Source: an uncultured Flavobacteriaceae bacterium
GTDB lineage: Bacteria > Bacteroidota > Bacteroidia > Flavobacteriales > Flavobacteriaceae
NCBI GenBank assembly: GCA_938010765.1
Contig: CALLVX010000010.1
Span: 1-32,925, forward strand
Direction of reading: 5' to 3'
DNA: 32,925 nt
The translations under genes were made by a program, and so were the position numbers. The notes beneath the pieces are model-generated. The model ran no database searches, had not been told where the DNA came from, and saw only the letters and a list, made by a program, of their open reading frames with translations. Below, one piece after another: positions 14,396-22,936 of the stretch (positions are counted from its first letter, which is position 1; each line of letters opens with the position of its first letter).

Positions 14396-16209
14396 CGATC
14401 TATACTTTGCCCATTCTCGGTAAGCTTACGTTCCAACTCGGCCTGAAATTCTTCCATTACAGGTTTTACCGTACTTTCCGGAAGATCGGCGATTTTGATG
14501 TACATCAAACCGTCGACAGAATTGTTAAACAACGGATCTACGTTAAACGCGACAACTTTTGCGTTCTGTTTAATGTATTTTTTAATTAATACGGGCAAGC
14601 GCAAGCTTCCTGGCTCTACCTCATCGATCAACCTGTCAAACTTGTTCAGGTCGGCCTGGGTCTCGTCAAAAACGAATTCCTTATCGGCATCTTTAAGTTT
14701 CACCTTGAATTCTTTTTTGGGCCGAACATACTGTGCTACGTATGGGTCCCAATAATTACTTTTCATAAATTCGATCATCAATGACTTTGAAAATTTCGAG
14801 AATTGATTACTAATACTTACCCCGCCTATCAAATATTTATGTTCGGGATGGCGCAGCGTCGTATGTACAATTCCCTTCCATAACAAAAATAAAGGCATGG
14901 GTTTCTGTTGGTATTCTTTGATGATATAGGCCCTGCCCATCTCGATGGACTGGCTCATCATCCCAAACAGTTCGGGCTCAAAACGAAAAAGATCTTGAAG
15001 GTAAAAACCATCGATTCCATATTTTTTAAAAATCTCAGAGCCTAGCCCCATACGATAAGCTCCGGCAATGACTTTCGACTGGTTGTCCCAAAGGAACATA
15101 TGGTGATAGTAGGCATCGAACTGATCAATATCGGTAGAATTATTGGTTCCCTCACCAATTGCCCGAAAGGTAATCTCACGTTGTCTCCCTATTTCTTTGA
15201 GTGTAAAAGGCATTTCGTTTGCAGGGGCCAAAAACACTTCATAGTTTTTGCTCTGCAACAGCCTCCTATCTTTGTCGATCAGTTTTTCTATCTCTCCTTG
15301 TATTACCTCTGTACGTACCGCTGTTGCAATCTTACGAGGTTGTTTTGGAAGCTTTAAAGCAGTAGGTATTTGATCGATCAACCGCTCTTTTTGATAGGCA
15401 TTCGAAAGAATATAAGTCTTCTTCCTCAAAAGTTCGGCATACTCTTCTAAACTCACTTGTTCTTCCTGCGTACTTACAGAAATGGGTTGACCAATACGCA
15501 CCTTAATAGGCCTATGGCGTTGGGTATACACTTCAGACGGCAACTTGGCCGTTCTAAAAACACTACTGATTCTGGCCAAACGGTAGAAAAGTTTGCTATT
15601 TCTCGCATGAAAGTAAATAGGCACCACGGGAACCTTCGCTTTGCGTATCATCTTGATCGCGGTCTCTTCCCAAGTTTTGTCTACAATATTCTTCCCCTCC
15701 TTGTTGGTAGAAACTTCCCCAGCAGGAAAAATACCCATAGGATGACCATCTCTCAAATGCATCATAGCCTGCTTAAACCCCCCAAGACTGCTCTTCGCTT
15801 CCTTACGATCCTCAAACGGATTCACTGCAAAGAGATATTGCGCCAAGGGAGCAAAACGTTCTAACAAAAAGTTGGCCATTACTTTATAATCGGAACGGTG
15901 TTGCAATAGTAACTTTAAAAGCACAATCCCGTCCATTCCCCCTAACGGATGATTACTTATGGTTATATAGGCACCTTCTTTGGGAAGTCGTTTTAATTCG
16001 TCACTGGGAATTTCATAGTCGATCTCGTACATATTGAGTATTGCATCTAAAAAGTCTTCCCCTTCCAAATGACTGATCTCGTCATACTCCCGCGACATTC
16101 GGGAAAGTTTTGTAACCTTAAATAAGATCCATGCCAGAAAAGTACCAATAAACCCGAACTTGTCTAGATTTATAGCCTTTGCCACTTCTTTGGCGGTCAC
16201 TAAACCCAT
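14392..16209 (-). CDS. olsF: Bifunctional acyltransferase, OlsF-like ornithine-lipid synthase
   Basis: A 605-aa fusion. The N-terminal half (about 70-270) is a PlsC/OlsA-type O-acyltransferase with NHPLGGMDG at 86-94 (His87, Asp93) and IFPAGEVS as the glycerolipid-binding motif. The C-terminal half (about 320-580) is a GNAT-fold OlsB-like N-acyltransferase (EITFRAIGEG, then IEMGRAYI and LLWKGI). This arrangement is that of OlsF from Serratia and Flavobacterium, which acylates ornithine and then the resulting lyso-ornithine lipid. The His-to-Asp spacing is one residue longer than the textbook HX4D. It lies 88 nt downstream of the aspartate kinase on the same strand. Substrate assignment rests on the fusion pattern. 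Confidence 0.85.
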   Translation of the reverse strand: MGLVTAKEVAKAINLDKFGFIGTFLAWILFKVTKLSRMSREYDEISHLEGEDFLDAILNMYEIDYEIPSDELKRLPKEGAYITISNHPLGGMDGIVLLKLLLQHRSDYKVMANFLLERFAPLAQYLFAVNPFEDRKEAKSSLGGFKQAMMHLRDGHPMGIFPAGEVSTNKEGKNIVDKTWEETAIKMIRKAKVPVVPIYFHARNSKLFYRLARISSVFRTAKLPSEVYTQRHRPIKVRIGQPISVSTQEEQVSLEEYAELLRKKTYILSNAYQKERLIDQIPTALKLPKQPRKIATAVRTEVIQGEIEKLIDKDRRLLQSKNYEVFLAPANEMPFTLKEIGRQREITFRAIGEGTNNSTDIDQFDAYYHHMFLWDNQSKVIAGAYRMGLGSEIFKKYGIDGFYLQDLFRFEPELFGMMSQSIEMGRAYIIKEYQQKPMPLFLLWKGIVHTTLRHPEHKYLIGGVSISNQFSKFSKSLMIEFMKSNYWDPYVAQYVRPKKEFKVKLKDADKEFVFDETQADLNKFDRLIDEVEPGSLRLPVLIKKYIKQNAKVVAFNVDPLFNNSVDGLMYIKIADLPESTVKPVMEEFQAELERKLTENGQSIDR

Positions 16210-16297
16210 AGTATTTAATAATTTAGGAAGCCGCTAAGATAGGAAAAACGTTATAGGTCTACCCTATTTTAACATTCCTAAAAAAGAACTATATTCC

Positions 16298-17548
16298 CTA
16301 CTTCACAACCAGCTGTAAGGTCTCGTTACTACGTTGCTCAAGCAATACCTCATACCCGTTCCGAAGAGATGAAACGGCAGCCTCGTTAAAATGACGAATG
16401 GTATAAAGCGAAACACCTTCATGACAAACAAGCTTGAACCTGCTTTTGAGTAAATTCAGTACCTCTTCCAACCGGCCGAAGGTATTATCTACACATACCG
16501 AAAAACTAATGGCAGAATTTTGAATCAAGTCGACCTTCATCTTATGTTCATGGAACAACTTAAAAAGCTCACTGATGCTATCCTCGACGATAAAAGAAAA
16601 GTCAAGCGATGATAATTTTAAAAGCACTTGGTTCTTCTTTACTATAAAGCAAGGCACATTGGGCTCTATACCAACCCCTTTACCAACGGTGGTCCCAGGA
16701 TTTTTAGGATGTATGAACGATTTTACGTGCAAAGGAATTTCTTTGCCCTGCAGTGGTTGCAATGTCTTTGGGTGTATGACCGAGGCGCCATAAAATGCCA
16801 ATTCGATCGCTTCCCGATAAGAAATTTTATGCAGTAATTGCGTTTCCTCGAAATACCGAGGATCTGCATTCAAGACACCCGGCACGTCTTTCCAAATAGT
16901 AACCGAATTCGCATTGAGGCAATATGCTAAGATTGCGGCTGAATAATCAGAACCCTCTCTTCCGAGCGTGGTTGTGAAATTATTATCGTCGCTACCTAAA
17001 AAACCTTGGGTAATATAAAGTCGTGATTTATCTATACCTTCCGTAACATTTTGTTGGGTTTTCTCCCAGTTCACTCCTACATCGCGATAACTATTATCCG
17101 TTTTTATATAATCTCGAACATCGAGCCAAGTATTCTGTATTCCTACCTCGTTTAAATAAGTACTGACGATGGTTGTCGAAATTAACTCTCCGTACCCCAC
17201 AACTTGATCATACACAAAATTATACTTGGGAGATTTATTCCAAGCTAAAAAACCATTTACCTCATCTACCAGTGCCTTGACCTTTGCAAAAATAGGATGA
17301 TTCTCATTTTCGAAAAGCCCCTTTAAAATAGCATAGTGATAGGCTACCACTTCTTCAACAGAAGGGGCTAAGCTAGCCTTATCATTAAAATAGGCATCGG
17401 CGACCGCTTCCATGGCATTGGTTATTTTCCCCATTGCCGACACCACTACCAATGTATTCTCATGGCCTGTCTCCCTTAGTACACTAACCATATTTTTTAT
17501 CGCTTCTGCATCTTTGACAGACGCACCTCCAAACTTAAAGACTCGCAT
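16298..17548 (-). CDS. lysC: Aspartate kinase (monofunctional)
   Basis: Phosphorylates aspartate, the entry step to lysine, diaminopimelate, threonine and methionine. It begins MRVFKFGGASVKDAEAIKN, with the KFGGASV kinase signature at residues 5-11. VVVSAMGKITN and the GREGSDYSAA loop follow, together with WKDVPGVLNADPR, which binds nucleotide and substrate. From about residue 300 there is an ACT-type regulatory segment (VLLKLSSLDFSFIVEDSISE), pointing to possible feedback control. At 416 aa it lacks a fused homoserine dehydrogenase. The ATG at 17548 is the only sensible start. No -7 element was found upstream. Confidence 0.94.
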   Translation of the reverse strand: MRVFKFGGASVKDAEAIKNMVSVLRETGHENTLVVVSAMGKITNAMEAVADAYFNDKASLAPSVEEVVAYHYAILKGLFENENHPIFAKVKALVDEVNGFLAWNKSPKYNFVYDQVVGYGELISTTIVSTYLNEVGIQNTWLDVRDYIKTDNSYRDVGVNWEKTQQNVTEGIDKSRLYITQGFLGSDDNNFTTTLGREGSDYSAAILAYCLNANSVTIWKDVPGVLNADPRYFEETQLLHKISYREAIELAFYGASVIHPKTLQPLQGKEIPLHVKSFIHPKNPGTTVGKGVGIEPNVPCFIVKKNQVLLKLSSLDFSFIVEDSISELFKLFHEHKMKVDLIQNSAISFSVCVDNTFGRLEEVLNLLKSRFKLVCHEGVSLYTIRHFNEAAVSSLRNGYEVLLEQRSNETLQLVVK

Positions 17549-17626
17549 ATATACCTTAACTTTATTTTCTTATTCTAAGAATATCCCCTTCTCGAATTAG
17601 TTAACAAGACCTTTGCAACGAGTTTC

Positions 17627-18067
17627 TTAATCAAGTCCTCGTTCCATTAAATACAGATCCAGACCCGGGGCCCAATATTCTTTTTGAACCTTTACTACCT
17701 TATAACCAAACTTTTCAAAAAAGCGATAGGACAATTGAGAGGTATTCACCACCAACTTGCGTATCGCAGCCTCGGATTTAAATACGCCCATACAATGCTC
17801 CATCATCGCTTTTCCCAAACCAGAACCCGTATGTGAAGGGTCAAAAAAAATCCAACGGACCAGGCCGATACCCTTATCACGTTCTACCAAACACCCTGCA
17901 CCCCCTACTATTTCACCTTGCATTTCGAGGGTAAAATAACGCTGCCCCTCATGGTCTAAAAAAGACTCAAAATCATTCACCTCGGAAGTATCAAAATAGG
18001 TGGGGACGTTTCGCCATAAGATTTCAAGCAGTTTTTTCCTATCCCCTATTTCATAGCTCCGAATCAT
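17627..18067 (-). CDS. GNAT-family N-acetyltransferase
   Basis: A 146-aa single-domain GNAT protein. The acetyl-CoA loop is HTGSGLGKAMM near residues 79-89, preceded by VRWIFFDPS and followed by LSYRFFEKFGYKVV, the usual last helix-strand of the fold. The substrate is unknown. It begins 10 nt after the end of the upstream GNAT gene on the same strand, so the two are probably one transcript driven by the promoter at 18577-18584. No terminator is visible before lysC, 78 nt downstream. Confidence 0.88.
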   Translation of the reverse strand: MIRSYEIGDRKKLLEILWRNVPTYFDTSEVNDFESFLDHEGQRYFTLEMQGEIVGGAGCLVERDKGIGLVRWIFFDPSHTGSGLGKAMMEHCMGVFKSEAAIRKLVVNTSQLSYRFFEKFGYKVVKVQKEYWAPGLDLYLMERGLD

Positions 18068-18077
18068 CCCTGAAAAA

Positions 18078-18557
18078 CTAATTGTTCTTTAAAAAGTTGG
18101 CCATGGCTTCTTCGTTCAGTTGCACCACATCCCAATCGCGCATCACGCGAGCTCCTTTCTTTTCATAAAACTGAATCGCGGGTTCGTTCCAATCCAACAC
18201 TTCCCAACTAATTCGTTTTACGCCTGCACGATGACCGTATTTTACCACCTCTTTCAACAGGGCATTCCCCAAGCCACTTCCGCGCATCTCTTCGGTCACA
18301 ATTAAATCCTCAAGATGTATAACAGGTCCTTTCCACGTGGAGTAGCGAGGGTAGATTACCGCCATTCCAACAATAGTATTCCCTGCTTCTGCCACAAAAC
18401 AATGAAATAAAGGTTGCGTCCCATAACCCGCCTGTATTAGGTCATCAACGGTTACCTCCACCGCATTGTCCTCTTTCTCAAATGAAGCCAACTCTTGAAT
18501 CAAGTTCAAGACTTCTGGCATATCTGCCGCTTGCGCGTCGCGAATCTTATAGTCCAT
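18078..18557 (-). CDS. GNAT N-acetyltransferase of the spermidine/spermine (SSAT-like) type
   Basis: A 159-aa GNAT enzyme similar to diamine acetyltransferases. [20 protein letters not shown] opens the fold, [22 protein letters not shown] carries the acetyl-CoA loop (RGSGLG), and [20 protein letters not shown] is the C-terminal signature shared with eukaryotic SSAT and bacterial relatives. Acetylation of polyamines or thialysine-like amines is the family's usual reaction; the exact substrate is not determined. Its promoter is divergent to fbp. First gene of a two-GNAT transcript. Confidence 0.88.
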   Translation of the reverse strand: MDYKIRDAQAADMPEVLNLIQELASFEKEDNAVEVTVDDLIQAGYGTQPLFHCFVAEAGNTIVGMAVIYPRYSTWKGPVIHLEDLIVTEEMRGSGLGNALLKEVVKYGHRAGVKRISWEVLDWNEPAIQFYEKKGARVMRDWDVVQLNEEAMANFLKNN

Positions 18558-18576
18558 AATTGTTACAAATAAAACA

Positions 18577-18584
18577 CAAAGTTA
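18577..18584 (-). promoter_or_regulatory. -7 promoter element of the GNAT pair
   Basis: The minus strand reads TAACTTTG, a full TAnnTTTG match, 20 nt before the GNAT ATG at 18557. Confidence 0.5.
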
Positions 18585-18637
18585 TAAATTTAAAAAACGA
18601 AACCCGTACGAAAACGTTTTAGTTTCACAAAATACCC

Positions 18638-18645
18638 GATATTTG
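18638..18645 (+). promoter_or_regulatory. Possible -7 element of fbp
   Basis: GATATTTG matches TAnnTTTG at all defined positions but the first, 24 nt before the fbp ATG at 18670. It supports that ATG over the frame extension to 18643. Confidence 0.35.
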
Positions 18646-18669
18646 TGCCCAAGTAAACAACTATCCATA

Positions 18670-19671
18670 ATGTTAAAAAGTAAGAATACCACCTTAGGCG
18701 AATATATCATTGAAAATCAGTCTTCTTTTCAATATTCTTCGGGTGAATTGTCGAAACTGATCAATGCCATCCGTTTGGCCGCCAAAGTCGTCAACCACGA
18801 GGTAAACAAGGCGGGTTTAATCGATATCCTTGGCGCGGCGGGAGACACCAATATACAAGGCGAAGACCAACAGAAACTAGATGTGTTGGCCAATGAAAAA
18901 TTCATTCAAACACTTAAAAACAGGGAAATTGTTTGTGGCATCGCTTCCGAAGAGGAAGATGATTTCATCAGCATCAATAGCAACGACGAACAGCACCGAA
19001 ACAAATACGTCGTCTTGATCGATCCGTTAGATGGTTCTTCCAATATTGACGTAAACGTTTCGGTAGGAACCATTTTCTCCATATACCGGAGAATTACCCC
19101 AGAAGGCACCCCGGTGACCTTAGAAGATTTTCTGCAGCCTGGTAGAAACCAGGTCGCTGCGGGCTACATTGTTTATGGCACCTCTACCATGTTGGTCTAC
19201 ACTACGGGAGACGGTGTAAACGGCTTTACCCTAAACCCCGCCATCGGAACTTTTTACCTATCCCATCCCAATATGGAATTTCCTGAAACCGGAAAAATTT
19301 ATTCTGTAAACGAAGGCAATTACAACCATTTTCCGCAAGGCGTAAAAGACTATATCAAATACTGCCAAAAAGAAGAAGAAGATCGCCCTTATACCTCAAG
19401 ATATATTGGTTCTTTGGTATCAGATTTTCACAGGAACATGATCAAAGGCGGTATCTATATGTACCCAAAAAGCAGTAAAGCGTCTAATGGAAAATTGCGC
19501 TTGTTATATGAATGCAACCCTATGGCATTTTTGGCAGAACAGGCCAATGGAAAGGCGAGTGACGGGCGCACGGCCATCTTAGATTTGCAACCCACCGAAC
19601 TACACCAACGGGTCCCTTTCTTTTGTGGCAGCAAAAAAATGGTCGAAAAGGCAGAAGAATTCATGAAATAG
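18670..19671 (+). CDS. fbp: Fructose-1,6-bisphosphatase class 1
   Basis: Hydrolyses fructose 1,6-bisphosphate in gluconeogenesis. At 333 aa it has the class 1 features: ASEEEDD at about 92-98 and [20 protein letters not shown] with the Mg2+-binding DPLDGSSN at 118-125. [20 protein letters not shown] is followed by [19 protein letters not shown] near the C-terminus. The open frame begins at 18643, but ATG 18670 ([13 protein letters not shown]) matches family N-termini and lies after the candidate -7 element. A bidirectional terminator follows. Confidence 0.97.
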   Translation: MLKSKNTTLGEYIIENQSSFQYSSGELSKLINAIRLAAKVVNHEVNKAGLIDILGAAGDTNIQGEDQQKLDVLANEKFIQTLKNREIVCGIASEEEDDFISINSNDEQHRNKYVVLIDPLDGSSNIDVNVSVGTIFSIYRRITPEGTPVTLEDFLQPGRNQVAAGYIVYGTSTMLVYTTGDGVNGFTLNPAIGTFYLSHPNMEFPETGKIYSVNEGNYNHFPQGVKDYIKYCQKEEEDRPYTSRYIGSLVSDFHRNMIKGGIYMYPKSSKASNGKLRLLYECNPMAFLAEQANGKASDGRTAILDLQPTELHQRVPFFCGSKKMVEKAEEFMK

Positions 19672-19680
19672 GCACTAAAA

Positions 19681-19706
19681 AAAGCGGCCCGTAAAAGAAC
19701 CGCTTT
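19681..19706. terminator. Bidirectional terminator between fbp and the TerB-like gene
   Basis: AAAGCGG (19681-19687) pairs with CCGCTTT (19700-19706) across a 12-nt loop. A-rich sequence precedes it and T-rich sequence follows, so it can serve both convergent genes. Confidence 0.75.
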
Positions 19707-19728
19707 CTTATTTCACTTAACAACAGTC

Positions 19729-20160
19729 TTACTTGTTCATATTTTTAATTTCCTCTTTGAAATTATCCTCATCAACGCCTGCATGAACCAATTTTAAGGC
19801 TTTGTGCACCACATAGGAAATGTTCGAAGGTGTAAATCCGAGCCCTACGCCCAAACGCTCCAACATAGCCGTCTGCCGTTCGCCCAATTCATCATCTGCA
19901 TACACCATACGCGCCAAGTCGTACAAGCGTTCCAAACGACGATCATAGTTAGAAGGCGGGTTTATGGGATGGCTCATAAAATCTTTCAAGGTCTTTTTAT
20001 ACTCCTCTTCCGAAATATCCAACTTCCGGGCCAAACGGTCTAAAAATGCTTTTTCCGCTTCAGTAATAACCCCATCACTCATTGCAACACGAACAATGGC
20101 GGCAAAATGATCTTGGTTGCGTTCTCTAAAACCACTATCGAACAAATCTAAAATCGACAT
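19729..20160 (-). CDS. TerB-like (tellurite-resistance family) protein
   Basis: A 143-aa all-helical protein of the TerB type. Two acidic D-G/x-[IV/L]-x-x-x-E turns, AMSDGVITEAEKAFL and VYADDELGERQTAML, are characteristic of the fold and may bind a metal ion. It starts MSILDLFDSGFRERNQDHFA. A frame extension upstream to 20181 is rejected because the minus-strand -7 element TATATTTG at 20186-20179 lies across it, so the ATG at 20160 is used. It is divergent from the repair helicase. No physiological role is known for stand-alone TerB-like proteins of this kind; tellurite resistance should not be assumed. Confidence 0.83.
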   Translation of the reverse strand: MSILDLFDSGFRERNQDHFAAIVRVAMSDGVITEAEKAFLDRLARKLDISEEEYKKTLKDFMSHPINPPSNYDRRLERLYDLARMVYADDELGERQTAMLERLGVGLGFTPSNISYVVHKALKLVHAGVDEDNFKEEIKNMNK

Positions 20161-20178
20161 ATATCTTAATTTATTCGG

Positions 20179-20186
20179 CAAATATA
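20179..20186 (-). promoter_or_regulatory. -7 promoter element of the TerB-like gene
   Basis: The minus strand reads TATATTTG, a full match to TAnnTTTG, about 18 nt before the ATG at 20160. Confidence 0.5.
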
Positions 20187-20235
20187 ATTTTTTTGAGGGT
20201 CATATTCGAGCTTCCTTTTGATTATTTTGTCGTTC

Positions 20236-20335
20236 CCCACTTCCCGATCATGATCGGGAAGTGGGTCGCGCTATCCGCTACAAATCCTCCCCACAAAAAG
20301 TGGCTCCGGGTTTTTCGCTCCTATCCCTAACGCGC
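20236..20335. repeat. 30-bp perfect palindrome with attached structured stretch (REP-like candidate)
   Basis: CCCACTTCCCGATCA (20236-20250) is followed at once by its exact reverse complement (20251-20265). Downstream are CTATCC at 20271-20276 and again at 20321-20326, and a small CCAC/GTGG hairpin with an AAAAA loop (20291-20303). The whole lies in the divergent region between the TerB-like gene and the helicase and contains no gene. It resembles dispersed intergenic elements of flavobacterial genomes, but only a genome search can show copies. A GTG at 20261 that opens the helicase frame lies inside it and is not taken as a start. Confidence 0.6.
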
Positions 20336-20401
20336 ACTCCGAATCGGCCCAAAAGAAGTAAGATATTGACTAACTTTCCAGAGCCATTTGAAATAGCACC
20401 A

Positions 20402-22870
20402 ATGACCAGGGAAGAACTCTACGAAATAGCACAAGATTGGTTCCGACAACAAGAGTGGAAACCTTTTCCCTTCCAAAAGAATACCTGGAAGGCTTTTCTT
20501 CAGGGGAAGAACGGCCTCTTAAACGCTCCTACCGGCAGCGGCAAAACCTATGCCCTCTGGTTCCCGATCGTCCTTAGCTACATTAAAAAAAATCCGGAAT
20601 ATCAAAGTAAGCATACGAAAGGTCTCAAAGCGATTTGGATTACCCCGTTGCGCGCCCTTTCACAAGAAATAAAACAATCGGCCGAACGGGTCACCGCCGA
20701 TTTGGGCACCCAAATGACCGTGGGCATTCGCAGCGGGGACACTACCACCAAAGAACGGGCCCAACAAAAAAGGCAAATGCCCGATTTGTTGATCACCACT
20801 CCCGAGAGTCTGCAACTGCTGCTTGCCTCAAAGGGATATGACAAAACCTTTAAGAATTGCATGGCCATCGTCGTAGACGAATGGCACGAACTTTTGGGCA
20901 CCAAAAGGGGCGTTCAGATGGAGCTGGGCCTTTCCCGCTTAAAAACGGTTGCCAAAGAACTTCGCACATGGGGTATCTCGGCCACCATAGGTAATTTGGA
21001 AGAGGCGCGACAGGTGCTATTGGGCCCCAACTCTAAAGCCCTGAAAAACTCCGTCATGATCAAGGCCAATATCCATAAAAAAATAACGGTCAAAAGTATT
21101 ATCCCGAAAGAGATGGAGACCTTTCCTTGGCGCGGGCATTTGGGCATTCGGTTATTGGAAGACACCATTCCAATCATCAACAAAAGCAAAACCACCCTGC
21201 TTTTTACCAATACGCGAAGCCAATGTGAAATCTGGTTCCAAAAAATACTGGAAAAACATCCAGAATATGCCGGCGCGCTCGCCATGCATCATGGCAGTAT
21301 CAACAAAGACACCCGCCTATGGGTAGAACAGGCGATTCGGAACGAAAGCCTTACCGCAGTGGTCTGCACCTCGAGTCTAGACCTGGGAGTCGACTTTGCC
21401 CCCGTCGAGACCGTTGTTCAAATCGGAGGCCCCAAAGGCATCGCCCGCTTCTTGCAACGCGCTGGCAGAAGTGGTCATCGCCCCGGAAAAGAAAGTGTTA
21501 TCTACTTTCTCCCCACCCATGCCATCGAACTTATAGAGGCTTCTGCCCTGCAACAGGCCGTAAAACAACAGGCCGTGGAAGACCGCATGCCCTATCTCAA
21601 CAGCTTCGACGTATTGTTGCAGTACCTGACGACCCTTGCAGTTTCAGACGGTTTTTACCCTGATGAGATCTTTGCTGAAATCAAGCAAACATTTTGTTAC
21701 CAGGCGATTACCGAAGATCAATGGCAATGGCTCCTAAACTTTTTGGTAATGGGCAGTCAGAGTTTACAGAGTTACGACGAATACAAAAAGGTCGATGTTG
21801 AGAAAGACGGGCGTTTTAAAATAACGAACCGGGGGGTCGCCATGCGCCACCGTTTTCAAATCGGTACGATCGTCGGGGATGCCAACCTTACGGTACGCTA
21901 TCAAAAAGGCGGGTACATCGGTTCGATCGAGGAGTACTTTATATCCAAGCTCGTACCAGGGGATGTTTTTACCTTTGCAGGGCGTAATCTAGAATTCATT
22001 CGCATCAAGGAAATGCAGGTGCATGTGCGCAACTCACAAAAAAAAACAAACAAGGTCCCCAGCTGGATGGGCGGGCGGCTTACGCTATCCGCGCAAATGT
22101 CCGAACTTTTGCGAAATGAACTCTATACGGCCGATAAGACCCCAGAAGACCAGTCGATAGAAATACGATCGCTGGCCCACATTTTTGAGCGGCAACGCCT
22201 TGAGAGTCTTGTGCCAAAACCGGATCAGTTTTTAATTGAAAGCTTTAAGACCGAGGATGGCTATCATTATATCTTTTACCCGTTCGAAGGTAGGTTTGTA
22301 CATGAAGCCATGGGCAGCCTGTTGGGGTATCGCATTAGCCTGCTCTCTCCCATTACCTTTTCCTTGGCCTTCAACGACTACGGCTTTGAACTCTTATCTG
22401 ATCAGGAGCTCGACATGCAACAGGTGCTCGACAACAATCTGTTCACCACCGAGTATATGTTGGATGACCTTCAAAAAAGCCTAAACGCCACAGAAATGGC
22501 ACGTCGCAAATTTCGGGATATTGCCGTTATCAGCGGGCTCGTTTTTACCGGCTACCCAGATAAAGGAGTTAAAATGAAACACCTTCAAAGTAGTTCACAA
22601 CTGCTTTTCAATGTATTTCGCGATTACGAAGCAGACAATCTCCTGTTTCAGCAAGCCTTTCGCGAAACCTTTGAACACCAATTAGAAGAAGGCCGCCTGC
22701 GCTTGTCGCTTGAACGGATCGCCACCCAAGAAATCGTTTGGAAGGCCTGTACCGATCCCACCCCATTTTCGTTCCCCTTGATTACCGACCGTATGAGCCG
22801 CGAAAAGTTATCCAGCGAAAAACTGGCAGACCGTATTAAACGCATGGCGGCCTTGTTGAGTAAAAGGTAG
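20402..22870 (+). CDS. Ligase-associated DNA-damage-response DEXH-box helicase (Lhr-like)
   Basis: An 822-aa superfamily 2 helicase of the Lhr-like group that in many bacteria accompanies an ATP-dependent DNA ligase, an MBL-fold exonuclease and the phosphoesterase PdeM. The Walker A region APTGSGKT is at about 42-49, the DEWH box at 159-162, SATIGN near 194, and motif VI QRAGRSGHR at 352-360. About 430 further residues include the winged-helix and Lhr-specific C-terminal regions (IGTIVGDANLTVRYQKGG). ATG 20402 (MTREELYEIAQDWFRQQ) is chosen; the frame is open to GTG 20261 but that part lies in a palindromic repeat. The usual partners, ligase and exonuclease, are not in this window, while pdeM is 2.8 kb downstream. 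Confidence 0.92.
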   Translation: MTREELYEIAQDWFRQQEWKPFPFQKNTWKAFLQGKNGLLNAPTGSGKTYALWFPIVLSYIKKNPEYQSKHTKGLKAIWITPLRALSQEIKQSAERVTADLGTQMTVGIRSGDTTTKERAQQKRQMPDLLITTPESLQLLLASKGYDKTFKNCMAIVVDEWHELLGTKRGVQMELGLSRLKTVAKELRTWGISATIGNLEEARQVLLGPNSKALKNSVMIKANIHKKITVKSIIPKEMETFPWRGHLGIRLLEDTIPIINKSKTTLLFTNTRSQCEIWFQKILEKHPEYAGALAMHHGSINKDTRLWVEQAIRNESLTAVVCTSSLDLGVDFAPVETVVQIGGPKGIARFLQRAGRSGHRPGKESVIYFLPTHAIELIEASALQQAVKQQAVEDRMPYLNSFDVLLQYLTTLAVSDGFYPDEIFAEIKQTFCYQAITEDQWQWLLNFLVMGSQSLQSYDEYKKVDVEKDGRFKITNRGVAMRHRFQIGTIVGDANLTVRYQKGGYIGSIEEYFISKLVPGDVFTFAGRNLEFIRIKEMQVHVRNSQKKTNKVPSWMGGRLTLSAQMSELLRNELYTADKTPEDQSIEIRSLAHIFERQRLESLVPKPDQFLIESFKTEDGYHYIFYPFEGRFVHEAMGSLLGYRISLLSPITFSLAFNDYGFELLSDQELDMQQVLDNNLFTTEYMLDDLQKSLNATEMARRKFRDIAVISGLVFTGYPDKGVKMKHLQSSSQLLFNVFRDYEADNLLFQQAFRETFEHQLEEGRLRLSLERIATQEIVWKACTDPTPFSFPLITDRMSREKLSSEKLADRIKRMAALLSKR

Positions 22871-22908
22871 TTAGCAAGAATCGGGTTTTCTAACAGACCG
22901 TCTCGACC

Positions 22909-22916
22909 TATTTTTG
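22909..22916 (+). promoter_or_regulatory. -7 promoter element of the AraC-MGMT gene
   Basis: TATTTTTG matches TAnnTTTG 21 nt before the ATG at 22937, so the methyltransferase gene can be expressed independently of the helicase 66 nt upstream. Confidence 0.5.
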
Positions 22917-22936
22917 CTTCGTAACATAGAAAGAAC

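Noticed and set aside
15457..15864. 135-codon plus-strand frame antisense to the olsF-like gene
   Set aside because: It lies entirely within a well-supported coding region on the other strand and shows no recognisable domain.
20261..20401. N-terminal extension of the helicase from GTG 20261
   Set aside because: The first codon lies inside a 30-bp palindrome, the extra 47 residues resemble no helicase N-terminus, and ATG 20402 fits the family.
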